From contig JWZX01002963.1 in the NCBI GenBank assembly GCA_001275005.1, positions 1 to 17,138 of the forward strand: DNA of 17,138 nucleotides. The letters are read 5' to 3'. Source of the stretch: Chrysochromulina tobinii (lineage: Eukaryota > Haptophyta > Prymnesiales > Chrysochromulinaceae). The translations under genes were made by a program, and so were the position numbers. Below the pieces are notes generated by a model. It saw only the letters and a list, made by a program, of their open reading frames with translations, was not told the origin of the DNA and made no database searches. Positions 7,996 through 15,673 of the stretch are shown in pieces. Position 1 is the first letter of the stretch; every line of letters begins with the position of its first letter.

Positions 7996-9204
7996 ATGTT
8001 GACGACGCCGCGAGCCTCCGTCGCACTCCACACACACTCCGAAGACGACTTCCTCTACAAAACCCCTTCAACTTCCTGGCGGCCCACCCCCTTCACAGCT
8101 CCACCTCCAGAAACGATGTTGGCTGCGATGCGACACCGTCGCTGGCACGCTCCGCTCTTGGACCGCGCAGTCCTCGCTGTCGAAGGGGCTGACAGCAAAA
8201 AGCTTCTCCAGGGCCTCACGACGGCTGACGTGGATGCGCTCGAGGCCGGGCCGCTGTACACCGCCTTCCTGAGTGCGCAGGGCCGGGTGCTCTTTGACGC
8301 CTTCCTTGTGGCCGGGCCGGGTGGCAGCGTGCTCCTCGACGTCGAGCAACAGGCGGTGACGGGCCTCGCCGCCCATATCAAACGCTACAAGCTGCGGTCC
8401 AAGGCCACGGTGCGTGATGCCTCCAGCGAGTACCAAGTGGTCGCTGCCGCAGGCTCGTCAGCGGCTGGTGCTCCGCCCACAGCTGGTTCCCCGTGCGAGG
8501 GTGGCGCTTGGGCCGATCCACGGCTTCCGTCGTTGCTCGGGTACCGAGTTCTGCACCGTCGGGAGGCTTCGAGGCCTGCGTGGCTCGACGACAGCGCGGA
8601 GACATCCGCGGCTCTCTATGCCTTCCAGCTCCGCCTTCTTGGCGTGCCATGCGGCGCGCGCGACCTGCCACCCTCAGAGGCCCTTCCGCTCGAGTCGAAT
8701 CTCGAGCTCCTCAACGCCATCTCCTTCCGTAAGGGATGCTACCTCGGTCAAGAGCTCACCGCACGCACCCAGTTCCGGGGCGTCGTGCGCAAACGGCTGC
8801 TGCCAGTCGTTGATGCCCAATGGGTGCCATCGCCCTCTCTCAGCAACGTGGGCGGCGCCGCAGCCGCCGAGACGAGCATGCACGCGTTCTCGCATCTGCC
8901 GTGCGCTGAGCGCAAACTAGCCGAGAGGCTGCTGAGTGCGCCCGACACCGGGCAGATGCAGCTCCCGTCCTCAATGCTTCATGAGTCCGAACCCTCAGAT
9001 GACGATGGCACGCTGCGCGACCCGCGCGGTGGCAAGGCTGCGACTCTGAGATCCTTCGACGCGACTCTCGGCATCGGTATGGCGCTCTGCCGACTGGACG
9101 CTTTGAGAGAGGGTGCGTCGCTCGTCGCGCCTCACAGGCCTCCTCTCATTCCACTGAAACCGACGTGGTGGCCCGACGAAGTCCTCAAGCCGCCAAGAGA
9201 GTGA
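7996..9204 (+). CDS. IBA57: IBA57-like iron-sulfur cluster assembly factor (YgfZ/GcvT-fold)
   Basis: The first in-frame ATG below a stop (7831-7833) is at 7996, giving 402 residues. The family signature KGCYLGQELTAR starts at residue 246 (C248 is the conserved Cys) and is flanked by ALPLESNLELLNAISF and RKRLLPV, as in eukaryotic IBA57. Earlier, LLQGLTTADV and the FLSAQGRVLFDAFLV strand match the folate-binding-like N-terminal half. The end (IGMALCRLD..., PTWWPDEV) matches the C-terminal barrel. IBA57 works with ISCA1/ISCA2 in mitochondria to mature 4Fe-4S proteins; plastid paralogues exist. The first 40 residues (Thr, Ser, Arg, few acids at first) would be the targeting peptide; MLAAMRHRRW at 8115 is an alternative start. 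Residues about 276-345 are an Ala/Ser/Asp-rich insertion absent from the human protein as remembered. Confidence 0.93.
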   Translation: MLTTPRASVALHTHSEDDFLYKTPSTSWRPTPFTAPPPETMLAAMRHRRWHAPLLDRAVLAVEGADSKKLLQGLTTADVDALEAGPLYTAFLSAQGRVLFDAFLVAGPGGSVLLDVEQQAVTGLAAHIKRYKLRSKATVRDASSEYQVVAAAGSSAAGAPPTAGSPCEGGAWADPRLPSLLGYRVLHRREASRPAWLDDSAETSAALYAFQLRLLGVPCGARDLPPSEALPLESNLELLNAISFRKGCYLGQELTARTQFRGVVRKRLLPVVDAQWVPSPSLSNVGGAAAAETSMHAFSHLPCAERKLAERLLSAPDTGQMQLPSSMLHESEPSDDDGTLRDPRGGKAATLRSFDATLGIGMALCRLDALREGASLVAPHRPPLIPLKPTWWPDEVLKPPRE

Positions 9205-9615
9205 TAGGGCTGCAACCGCGGCGTTCAGTGCGCGATACGGTAGCTGGCGGAGTATTGAGCACCCTCATCTACTCATCAGAGCACAGGTGTGTGCTTGGCT
9301 GCTTGCCGGCAGGGTGCGCGGCGGCCGTTGACGCGGCCGGGCTCCCAGATCTTGGGGCTGCGCGCTGCGCTCACTGTGCTGCTGCTCCCGCGACCGCGTC
9401 GCGCGGCGTCGCTGCCTTCCCCGCCCGCGGCCTCCGCCCCCCGACCGCCCTCCCCCGGTCGGCTGTCGGCTCGCGAGGATTGGCCTAAGATTTTATAAAG
9501 ATTGTGGTTGTGTGCAGACCGTGCACGCTCTGTTGAGTGTAGGCCGACAATCGTTTCGGGAATAGGCTGTAGCGGTGTCCGTCAGAGTAGAATCTAAGGA
9601 AACGATCACACTGAG
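9205..9615. other. Convergent intergenic region, no gene seen
   Basis: About 410 bases lie between the stop of IBA57 (+) and the stop of the voltage-sensor gene (-). The left part is GC-rich with Pro/Ala/Arg-type spurious translations (9300-9480). After 9485 the sequence becomes AT-richer (GATTTTATAAAGATTGTGG), as expected for 3' flanking DNA. No repeat or RNA gene is recognised. Confidence 0.5.
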
Positions 9616-10212
9616 TCAACTGTGTCCCCCATGATCACTGTCCAGCATGCTTGCCATCTCACCCCCATCACCTAATTCCACATCGGCTAGTACAATGTCG
9701 AGCTTGCTGTTGGCGACCTGCTGCTGGCGCTGGAACGTTTTTGTGAGCGAGTAGCATCTCAAGAACCGGAATGCAATGCGTGCAATGACGATCGCCTCCG
9801 CAAACATCATCTCACCGGGCGTCTCGAGGCCGGCGCCAAAAAGTATCAAGGAGACTACCGACACGAGTGCGACAAATCCGTCGATCAGGTTCACGCGTCG
9901 TCGGAAAAAGTCGTGGCGCTGCAGCGCCGCGCGGAGCACGAGCTCCCCAACGAGGCCGAGCGTGATATACACCTCCACGAAGACGAAGAAGGGATGATGC
10001 GGAAGTTGGCCAACCCCGCCGTGCGGCAGCAACGTCCATGCAACCTCGATAGTGCCAGCGACGATCATGCTTCCGCAGAGACACGTGTGCGCGTTCGAAT
10101 GGATGACTCGTTTCGCGAGAATGTCCACGTACTCGTCGACGTCACCCGCGTGCACGCTCGCAGCCGTGTCCTCCATGCGACCCATCGTGGGAGTGGCTCG
10201 ATGGTGAAGCAT
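9616..10212 (-). CDS. Voltage-sensor-domain-only membrane protein (Hv1/TMEM266-like architecture)
   Basis: The ATG at 10212 gives 198 residues with four hydrophobic helices and no pore region. S1 is about 43-63, S2 about 75-97 (FFVFVEVYITLGLVGELVLR), S3 about 110-128 (NLIDGFVALVSVVSLILF) and S4 about 138-156 (IARIAFRFLRCYSLTK). S2 E90 and S3 D111 lie 21 residues apart, the same spacing as the charge-transfer pair E153/D174 of human Hv1 (from memory), with the shared FFR turn between them. S4 carries R145, R149 and R152. The position matching Hv1 S1 Asp112, the proton selectivity residue, reads Met, and the S2 aromatic gate is Leu. Proton conduction is therefore doubtful, and a non-conducting sensor or a channel relic is possible. 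A Gln-rich juxtamembrane helix and an acidic tail follow. It is divergent from the tetraspan gene. Confidence 0.68.
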   Translation of the reverse strand: MLHHRATPTMGRMEDTAASVHAGDVDEYVDILAKRVIHSNAHTCLCGSMIVAGTIEVAWTLLPHGGVGQLPHHPFFVFVEVYITLGLVGELVLRAALQRHDFFRRRVNLIDGFVALVSVVSLILFGAGLETPGEMMFAEAIVIARIAFRFLRCYSLTKTFQRQQQVANSKLDIVLADVELGDGGEMASMLDSDHGGHS

Positions 10213-10366
10213 TAACAGGTAGACACCTTTTTAAACGAGTTCGACGATGCACGTTTAATTCGCGTCTTCTGTGAAACACACATTCACGACGCAGGTCGTT
10301 ATGTTCATATCGTAGACCAATTTCGGGCCATTTCGGCTTCTCCGCGTCCTCAGGAAGAGGGGTTCG
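10213..10366. promoter_or_regulatory. 154-bp divergent promoter between two membrane-protein genes
   Basis: The only DNA between the ATG at 10212 (-) and the ATG at 10367 (+) must serve both genes. CTTTTTAAAC at 10227-10236 (TTTAAAAAG on the minus strand) is a TATA-like AT-rich spot about 16-23 bases before the minus-strand ATG. No clear element is seen for the plus-strand gene. Confidence 0.5.
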
Positions 10367-11167
10367 ATGGCTGCCGCTCAGCAGAAGCAGAGCATCCGCC
10401 GATCGACGCGCGTGCTGCAAATCTGCTCATGTGTGCTGCTCGGAATCGGTCTCCTTCTTGTGCTGCCGTTCGCCTTTATCACCGACACCGGCCTCGCCGG
10501 ATCGTTTGCTGGCTACTTCTCGCTCACTGCCGCTGCCTCTGGCCTGCTCGGGCTTTACTTCACCTGGCAACGAGGGCTCGTGCTGTTCACGGTCATGACG
10601 TGGACACTTAGCCTCGAAACGGCTATCGTTATGACGCAGTGCGCGCCGCCCGCTCAGTGCCCGCTCCCGCTGGCCTGCCCTCGTGCATGCGTGCTGTCCG
10701 ATGAGTGTGCTACACCATGGCTTTCGCGCTGAACGCCCTATATCCTGGCGGTGGCTCCTGCCCACAGGTACGTGCTCAGCGACAAGAAAGACCCATGGCC
10801 CTGGATGACCTGGGTTGCCGTGGGTCTTGCGGCGTTCCCAGCTGCTTTGCTCTCCTCCATGATGCACATTTTACGTGTGTGGCAAGGACCGCGCGCGCAA
10901 GTGGAGGACAACCAACAGCGAGCGCCCTTGGTCAGCGCCGCTGCCGGCTTGGGTCCAGGCATGCCGGCGCAGCAGTCTATCGCACCCTCCCGACCGGTGT
11001 GGCCACCTCCGTCGGGCCACGCAGGCCTTGGTGCGGATCTACTCGCGACGGGCCGCGTGGCTGCGGCCGCTCATTCGGGCGACTACAGCCAGGTGAGCGC
11101 ACGGGACGTTGCCACGGCGGGTCGTATGGCAGGCACTGCTGCATTATCCTGGCCTCCAGCCAAATAA
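10367..11167 (+). CDS. Four-transmembrane protein, two exons (join 10367-10638, 10768-11167)
   Basis: Exon 1 begins at ATG 10367 and holds three hydrophobic helices: residues 17-37 (VLQICSCVLLGIGLLLVLPF), 47-67 and 70-90. Read straight through, the frame ends at TGA 10730-10732. After a good acceptor (CTCCTGCCCACAG, ending 10767) the same frame continues with a fourth helix (WMTWVAVGLAAFPAALLSSMM, residues 103-123) and an Ala/Pro/Gly-rich cytosolic tail to TAA 11165-11167. Donor GTGCGC at 10639 gives a 129-bp phase-2 intron and a 223-residue protein; donors at 10657, 10696 or 10705 also keep the frame. N- and C-termini would both face the cytosol. Tetraspan families of this kind include tetraspanin-like and claudin/MARVEL-like proteins, but no diagnostic motif is visible. 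AATAAA overlaps the stop (11163-11168). Confidence 0.62.
10639..10767 (+). other. Predicted intron of the tetraspan gene
   Basis: Donor GTGCGC, acceptor TGCCCACAG, 129 bp, phase 2. It removes the in-frame TGA at 10730-10732. The acceptor is well supported by the pyrimidine tract and the coding resumption; the donor is one of four frame-compatible choices. Confidence 0.5.
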
Positions 11168-12051
11168 AGGGTTTCCAGGTCGATCCGGGCTCGACAATCG
11201 TTCGATCCGCTGTTCGTACCGCTCCGGCCGTGCGAGTCTGCTGAGTGTGACCTCCAGCCTGAGTTGGATGCCCTGCGGTGGTTGGGCCAGGTCTATCGTG
11301 AGTGTGGGTAGAATAGCGTTCGAGTATTTTTTAATGTTACTGACAAGTTACGTCGAGTTAGATACGTCCCTGGACCCTGCCCGAGTACGTTGCGAACGCC
11401 GAATCGGTTCACGTTGACGTTGTTCGGACCACGGACGCGTAGGGACATCGGCTCGAGACCCGCCGGAAATCCGAGTTCCGACCCGGGGCCCGCCTCGGGC
11501 GACCCCGGGGCCGACGCCCCCCCCCCCCCTCCGCCGGCCACCTTGGGGCGCCTTGACCCGCTTGCGGGGCGCTAGCTTGGCGTTGTTCGGCCGACGATGT
11601 GGGGCCGATGTTAGCTGGGAAGAAAGCGGATCGCGCATTGACGGTCGGGCCGGCAAGAACGGCAACGCGCCATGTGAACACCATGGAACGATATCGCCTC
11701 TGACGGCGAATACGGTGTTCGCTGGCGTGGCGGCGCGCGGCGCCGATACCGGAAACGCGGGCGGAGGCATGCATCGCGCCGGGCACTCTGTTAGGGTCTG
11801 TACCCGGGTCCGCCGTCCCGACCGAGCCCGAGCACACGAGACACGAAACCTGTCTGTCGGTGTGATAGGAACAGAGCCCAGGTGTCTTCAGCATCAAGAC
11901 ACTCCCAGGTTCACACGAAAGCCTTCGCACGCCGAGAGGTCGACACACGTGCGAGGAGATTGATCACATGCCAACACTGCCCCATCTTTGGCGACGAGCA
12001 CCATCTTGCCTAATCATGCCGTCGCCCCTCAGTGCACAGCGTCCCACGACA
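11168..12051. other. Intergenic region of about 880 bp with a C13 run, no supported gene
   Basis: This is convergent space between the tetraspan gene and the aftiphilin-like gene. The middle (11450-11580) is extremely GC-rich, with CCCGGGGCC-type palindromic pieces and a run of 13 C at 11517-11529. Translations on both strands are Arg/Pro/Gly-rich with no domain. A small AT-rich spot (TATTTTTTAATG, 11325-11336) lies near the left. GAACACC (11676-11682) and GGTGTTC (11714-11720) form a weak inverted pair. Nothing here supports a gene. Confidence 0.5.
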
Positions 12052-14361
12052 TCACATGGACGGACGATCTAGTTTCTCATTCAGCACAAAGGCGAGATTG
12101 GGCAGTTTTGCAACCCAGCTAGAAGATGCAGCCGCTGGAGTTGGACTCGGATCCAGCGATCCATACTTGCCTGCGGTGCCGAGCTGGGCGCCGGGAGGCA
12201 TATTAGGCATATTAGGCGCGGTTGTCGCTGCAGACGAAAAGCTGTCGAAGCCCCCGAACCCTCCAAAGTCATCTCCGGCTACGGATGCAGCGGGTGGCTT
12301 AGCCGCGGCAGCTACTGCTGGCGGCGATGCGAAGTCCCCGAACCCTCCAAAGTCATCTCCGGCTACGGATGCAGCGGGTGGCTTGGCCGCGGCAGCTACT
12401 GCTGGCGGCGATGCGAAGTCCCCGAACCCACCAAAGTCATCTCCGGCTACGGATGCAGCGGGTGGCACGACCGTAGCAGCAGCTGCTGGAGGTGATGCGA
12501 ACCCACCGAACCCACTAAAGTCATCGTTGGCGGTGGGCGCAGCAGGTGGCTGAACTGCAGCAGCTGCTGGTGACAAGGGGGCGAAACTGTCGAAGGCGTC
12601 ATTGCCGAATCGAGTGCTCGCTGGCAACGTGTTGAAGCCAGGCTGGTCCGCATTCGACATCGTGGGAACCGTCACTGGAGCTGGCGGAGGCATCATTTCT
12701 GCACCGGTAGATGAGGTATCTTGCTCTCGTGGCATTCCGAGTGCCTGCAGAAGGCTCTGCTCGAGAACAGAGTTCGACCACGACCAAGCGTCCTGTGGCG
12801 ACTCGAAGGTCTGCCAAATCGACGTATTCCAAGCGGGGACCCCTGGGAGTCCCACCTATGATGAATGCGGAAGGCGAGGCGAACCAGGTCATGGCATGCA
12901 CATGCGCATTCTTTGGGAGGAGAACGCACCTGCTGCGAGAGCATCTGGTCCAGCGTCGGGCATCCTGTCATACCGGTGCTCTGCAGTTGCGCGGACGTGG
13001 GCAGCACGTGCAGGAGGGCGTCGGCCGCTGCCAACTTGAGAGCTGTTGGATCAGGACCATCCACTACGGCAGCCGGAACGAGGCCAGGGGCGGTCGGCGC
13101 CGGAGTCGGCACAACAGGTAGCGGCACGGGCGCGGGCGCTGAGCTGAAATCAGTTGTCGCAGTTGCAGAACCGCCGGCGTCGAAATCCCCAAAGTCCTGC
13201 GAATGCAATCGAGCAACACACAATGAAAGGTTGCACGCACACGCGGGCTGGCTGTGGTCCCTTTTGCGCACATCGTCGGCTTTTACGGCAGATGCAGCGG
13301 GAGTGTTCGCATCTGCAAATCCACCGAAGCCGTCGTCGTCCTCGCGCGTCTGACCGACGGCCCGTGCCGGTGCATCTGCGAAGTCGCCGAACCCATCGTC
13401 CTCCTTATCCTTGGGTGCTGGAGGCGCTGGGGGTGCTTCAAAGTCGCCGAATCCATCGTCCTCCTTATCCTGGGGTGCTGGAGGCGCAGCGGGCTCGGAG
13501 AAAGAGCTCGAGAGGCAGGCTTTGGCTGGCGAGACATATGAGAACTCATCTGACTCTAGGGCAGCGGTGCTGCTTGAGAATGAAGCCACCGTCGGCATAG
13601 CAGTGCTCTGCACCTCGGGTTCGGCAGGCACTTGGGCTGAGGCTGGTACAGAGTCTGAAGGCTGCGAGCTACCGAAGTCACTGAAGTCGTCGCCATCCTC
13701 TGTAGGCAAGGTCACAGGCGACTTCGCCGTCGGCACGAACGATGCGGACGGAACCTTCGGGCTGGCATCGAAATCGCCAATGGGTGCGGATAGCTTTGCA
13801 GGGATAGCAAACTGCGGTGACGAGAGGCACACACGGCATCAGAATACGACGAGAGGCACACACGGCGGCGGCAGAATAAGAAAGGACATTTGCATGTGCA
13901 GAAAAGCCCAAACGCGCGCCGTGCAATGCCTCAAGCTTCAGCCAGGTCATGGACACACGCCATCACAGCCGACGTGCGCAAACGTCCCGACACCTCTGAA
14001 AATTCATCGTCATCCTCGTCTCCGTCGATGGGTGCCGCTACCGGGCGAGCGGGCACTCCGAAGTCGCTGTGCAAGACATGAAGAAAACAGTCAGCGGTTG
14101 GTTGTGCCACGAACATTTGGAGATGCGCATTCTGTGTGTGCACCTGAAATCGTCGTCATCACTGCGAAGACGCACGCGCGCCAGTTGGTCAATACGAAGT
14201 GAACAGATTGGATGGCAAGGAGATGCACATGTTGAGATGGTTCGATCTTCGCACAGGTCTCACTCGTCGTCAAGAGATACTGCGGCCGCGGTCTTGGCGC
14301 CCGCTGCTTGCCCGAAGGACGAGAAATCGTCGTCCGCCTCTTCATCGTCGAGCGTATCCAT
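12052..14361 (-). CDS. Aftiphilin-like clathrin/AP accessory protein, five exons
   Basis: My model joins 14361-14264, 14066-13994, 13811-13272, 13196-12930 and 12855-12052 on the minus strand, 593 residues. The ATG sits in an ACCATGG context. Every junction has GT/AG and keeps phase. The protein is studded with acidic-Phe motifs: DDDFSSFG, DDDDFG, DDFSDFG, two DDGFGDF, DDDGFGGF, DDDFGDF and four DDF(G/S)GFG. Such [DE]n-F-x-x-F peptides bind AP-1 gamma-ear/GGA-ear and other clathrin adaptors. Residues about 350-368 (WSWSNSVLEQSLLQALGMP) resemble the clathrin-binding box of aftiphilin (W, S, then LL-x-x-LG). The rest is Ala/Pro-rich and disordered, with a short conserved-looking end (WVAKLPNLAFVLNEKL). 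The likely role is a cytosolic linker in trans-Golgi or endosomal clathrin coats. Gamma-synergin-like is the alternative name. Confidence 0.66.
12254..12574 (-). repeat. 84-bp coding minisatellite, three good copies plus a degenerate fourth
   Basis: Units start at 12254, 12338, 12422 and 12506. The first three are nearly identical, and each codes 28 residues containing DDFGGFG and a KPPAASVAG-type spacer. The fourth (DDFSGFGGF) has drifted. The period is a multiple of three, so copies add or remove one motif without breaking the frame. Confidence 0.9.
12856..12929 (-). other. Intron 4 of the aftiphilin-like gene
   Basis: 74 bp, donor GTGCGT, acceptor TCATCATAG, phase 0. Splicing moves from one frame to the next, joining LSQQ to VGLPGVPAW. 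AG at 12846-12847 (GACTCCCAG) would be a slightly shorter alternative acceptor in the same frame. Confidence 0.75.
13197..13271 (-). other. Intron 3 of the aftiphilin-like gene
   Basis: 75 bp, donor GTGCGC, acceptor GCATTCGCAG, phase 0. The length is a multiple of three with no stop, so retention would add 25 codons. Splicing creates VKADD-DFGDF, a clean acidic-Phe motif. Confidence 0.75.
13381..13500 (-). repeat. 60-bp coding tandem duplication
   Basis: Lines beginning AAGTCGCCGA at 13381 and 13441 are almost identical for about 47 bases. Each copy codes 20 residues including KEDDGFGDF and a PPAP spacer. Confidence 0.9.
13812..13993 (-). other. Intron 2 of the aftiphilin-like gene
   Basis: 182 bp, donor GTGTCG, acceptor CGTCACCGCAG, phase 0. 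It joins DDDEFSE to FAIPAKL. It contains a partial 29-bp tandem duplication (13819-13866). Confidence 0.65.
13819..13866. repeat. 29-bp tandem repeat inside intron 2
   Basis: GACGAGAGGCACACACGGC occurs at 13819-13837 and 13848-13866, a 19-base exact match at a 29-base step. Confidence 0.85.
14067..14263 (-). other. Intron 1 of the aftiphilin-like gene
   Basis: 197 bp, donor GTGAGA, acceptor TCTTGCACAG, phase 2. Splicing joins GA to C, giving SLDDDDFG across the junction and removing the stop that directly follows GACGAC. Confidence 0.75.
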
Positions 14362-14999
14362 GGTTAGGAAGTTCCTGCCACGTCTAACTTCATTCACACC
14401 GTCATGTGTAACCAAAACTCAAATGCGTTAAGGCACCTCGCACACGTCTATTCATACTTTGTTGGCCACGGCAAAACAGAACAATGAAGTGACCCTCATA
14501 ATACAAGAACGTCGCGGCGGGCCACCTGCGTCAGCCCAAGGGTCAGCCCCCCTTCCAACCACCCTCATATGAGCATCCAGCATTGCCAGCAGCGGCGTAC
14601 CACACGCACCTACCCCCCAGACCCAAACACACCACAAAAGCTTTAAAAAGGAAGGACACAGTTAGGAGGCGACACACACTCCTCAATCGACGCGTTCTTA
14701 ACACACTTCATACGGAGGTCGGAGGGCACACGGCACACGCGCACGCATCATCTCACAGATGCAGCCTGAACCTGGCCTTTCCTTGGGCCTTGCACTAGCG
14801 TTGCACACCAGCGTAACGAATCGAGGCCTACCCTTCCTCGCCCTTTCCGTTGACCTCAAATTCGCACTCGGTCTATGGCGCCTAGTTGACGGAGGTAAGG
14901 GAGATTTGTCAGCACGCAGCTGCCTCCTCTTCTCCCGACCCATCTGTGTCTTTTTCGGCTCAGACAATCGTCTCTGAGGTGTCTGGCAGGACGAATACC
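14362..14999. other. Upstream region of the aftiphilin-like gene, no supported gene
   Basis: This must hold the promoter of the minus-strand gene starting at 14361. It contains A/C-rich stretches (14600-14660) and otherwise unremarkable sequence. Short open frames on both strands lack domain features. It may also contain the degraded 3' part of the LRR-like fragment to the right. Confidence 0.4.
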
Positions 15000-15042
15000 C
15001 ATCATACGCATCCTTGGGCCCATGGTCACCCACGACTCCGTC

Positions 15043-15287
15043 GCCCTTCCCCTTCAGATCAAGCTCCGTTAACGAGTCGGCCCGCATCTCCTTGATCGGG
15101 ATCTCCTTGATAGGGATCTCGTTGAACATCTCGATCTTGAGGTGCCGAGGTTGGTCATCGTCAGCGCGCCCATGGCCTCAAGTCCAGCTCCGTCACAGTG
15201 CCCTCCCGCATTTGATGGTTGTGTGTCATCATCGTCCTCATTGTCGTCCTCCACCTCGACTCCAGACCCCACAGTCGTCAGCTTCAA
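15043..15287 (-). pseudogene. LRR-like coding fragment, frame-broken
   Basis: Two frames are needed. From about 15287 the minus strand reads an acidic linker (VEVEDDNEDDDDTQP) and then EAMGALTMTNLG. Adding one base near 15144-15146 continues into LKIEMFNEIPIKEIPIKE and RADSLTELDLKGKG (15043-15087). The last part has the L-x-x-L-x-L pattern of a leucine-rich repeat, and IPIKE plus SLTELDLKGKG recalls openings of short RNI-type LRR proteins common in haptophyte-like algae (memory of the family, not checked). The following sequence (VVGDHGPKDAYDGYS) loses the pattern, so the gene is truncated, interrupted by an unseen intron, or decayed. IPIKE is tandemly duplicated through a 15-bp repeat. Confidence 0.4.
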
Positions 15288-15311
15288 CGGTGCAGCTGTC
15301 CAGAGCAGCCT

Positions 15312-15429
15312 TAGAGACCCACGATGCGAGGATCCTCCCTCGCCCTCGTCGGTGTCAAACGTTGCCGTCGTAGAGACCCACGATGCGAGGATCCTCCCTC
15401 GCCCTCGTCGGTGTCAAACGTTGCCGTCG
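15312..15429. repeat. Perfect 59-bp direct tandem duplication
   Basis: TAGAGACCCACGATGCGAGG begins at 15312 and again at 15371, and the two 59-base units are identical throughout. The period is not a multiple of three, so it would shift any frame read through it. Confidence 0.95.
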
Positions 15430-15584
15430 TAGTCAACGTTGTGGTCCTCGTCTTCGTCGTTGTTCTCGTCATCATCCAGTTTCGCGATCTGTAATTTACC
15501 GAGTTTCGCCGACTCGTACTTTCGCCACGTCCACACTAAGCCGTAGCCATTGAGGCTACGGGACGGCCGGCCTCGATGAGCAGC
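15414..15584 (-). other. Coding-like acidic segment, possible exon
   Basis: An open stretch between two stops reads GYGLVWTWRKYESAKLGKLQ and then DDDENNDEDEDHNVDYDG before TGA 15414-15416. The composition (aromatic/basic, then acidic) is more protein-like than the other frames, and it lies upstream of the LRR-like fragment on the same strand. There is no ATG. It could be an exon of the same damaged gene, but no splice model is compelling. Confidence 0.25.
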
Positions 15585-15673
15585 TCATCGTCCAGATGTG
15601 TGGGTACCGGCTGCCCGCCGCATGTACTGGCGCGATCACAGGACACGCCGTGATAGCTCACGCCAAAACCGAT

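Noticed and set aside
11409-11963. Overlapping open frames of 130-180 codons on both strands
   Set aside because: Arg/Pro/Gly-rich translations in an extremely GC-rich patch with a C13 run; neither strand shows protein-like patterning.
13411-14202. 263-codon open frame on the plus strand
   Set aside because: It runs across two confirmed-phase introns and three exons of the minus-strand aftiphilin-like gene and shows no domain, so it is a shadow.
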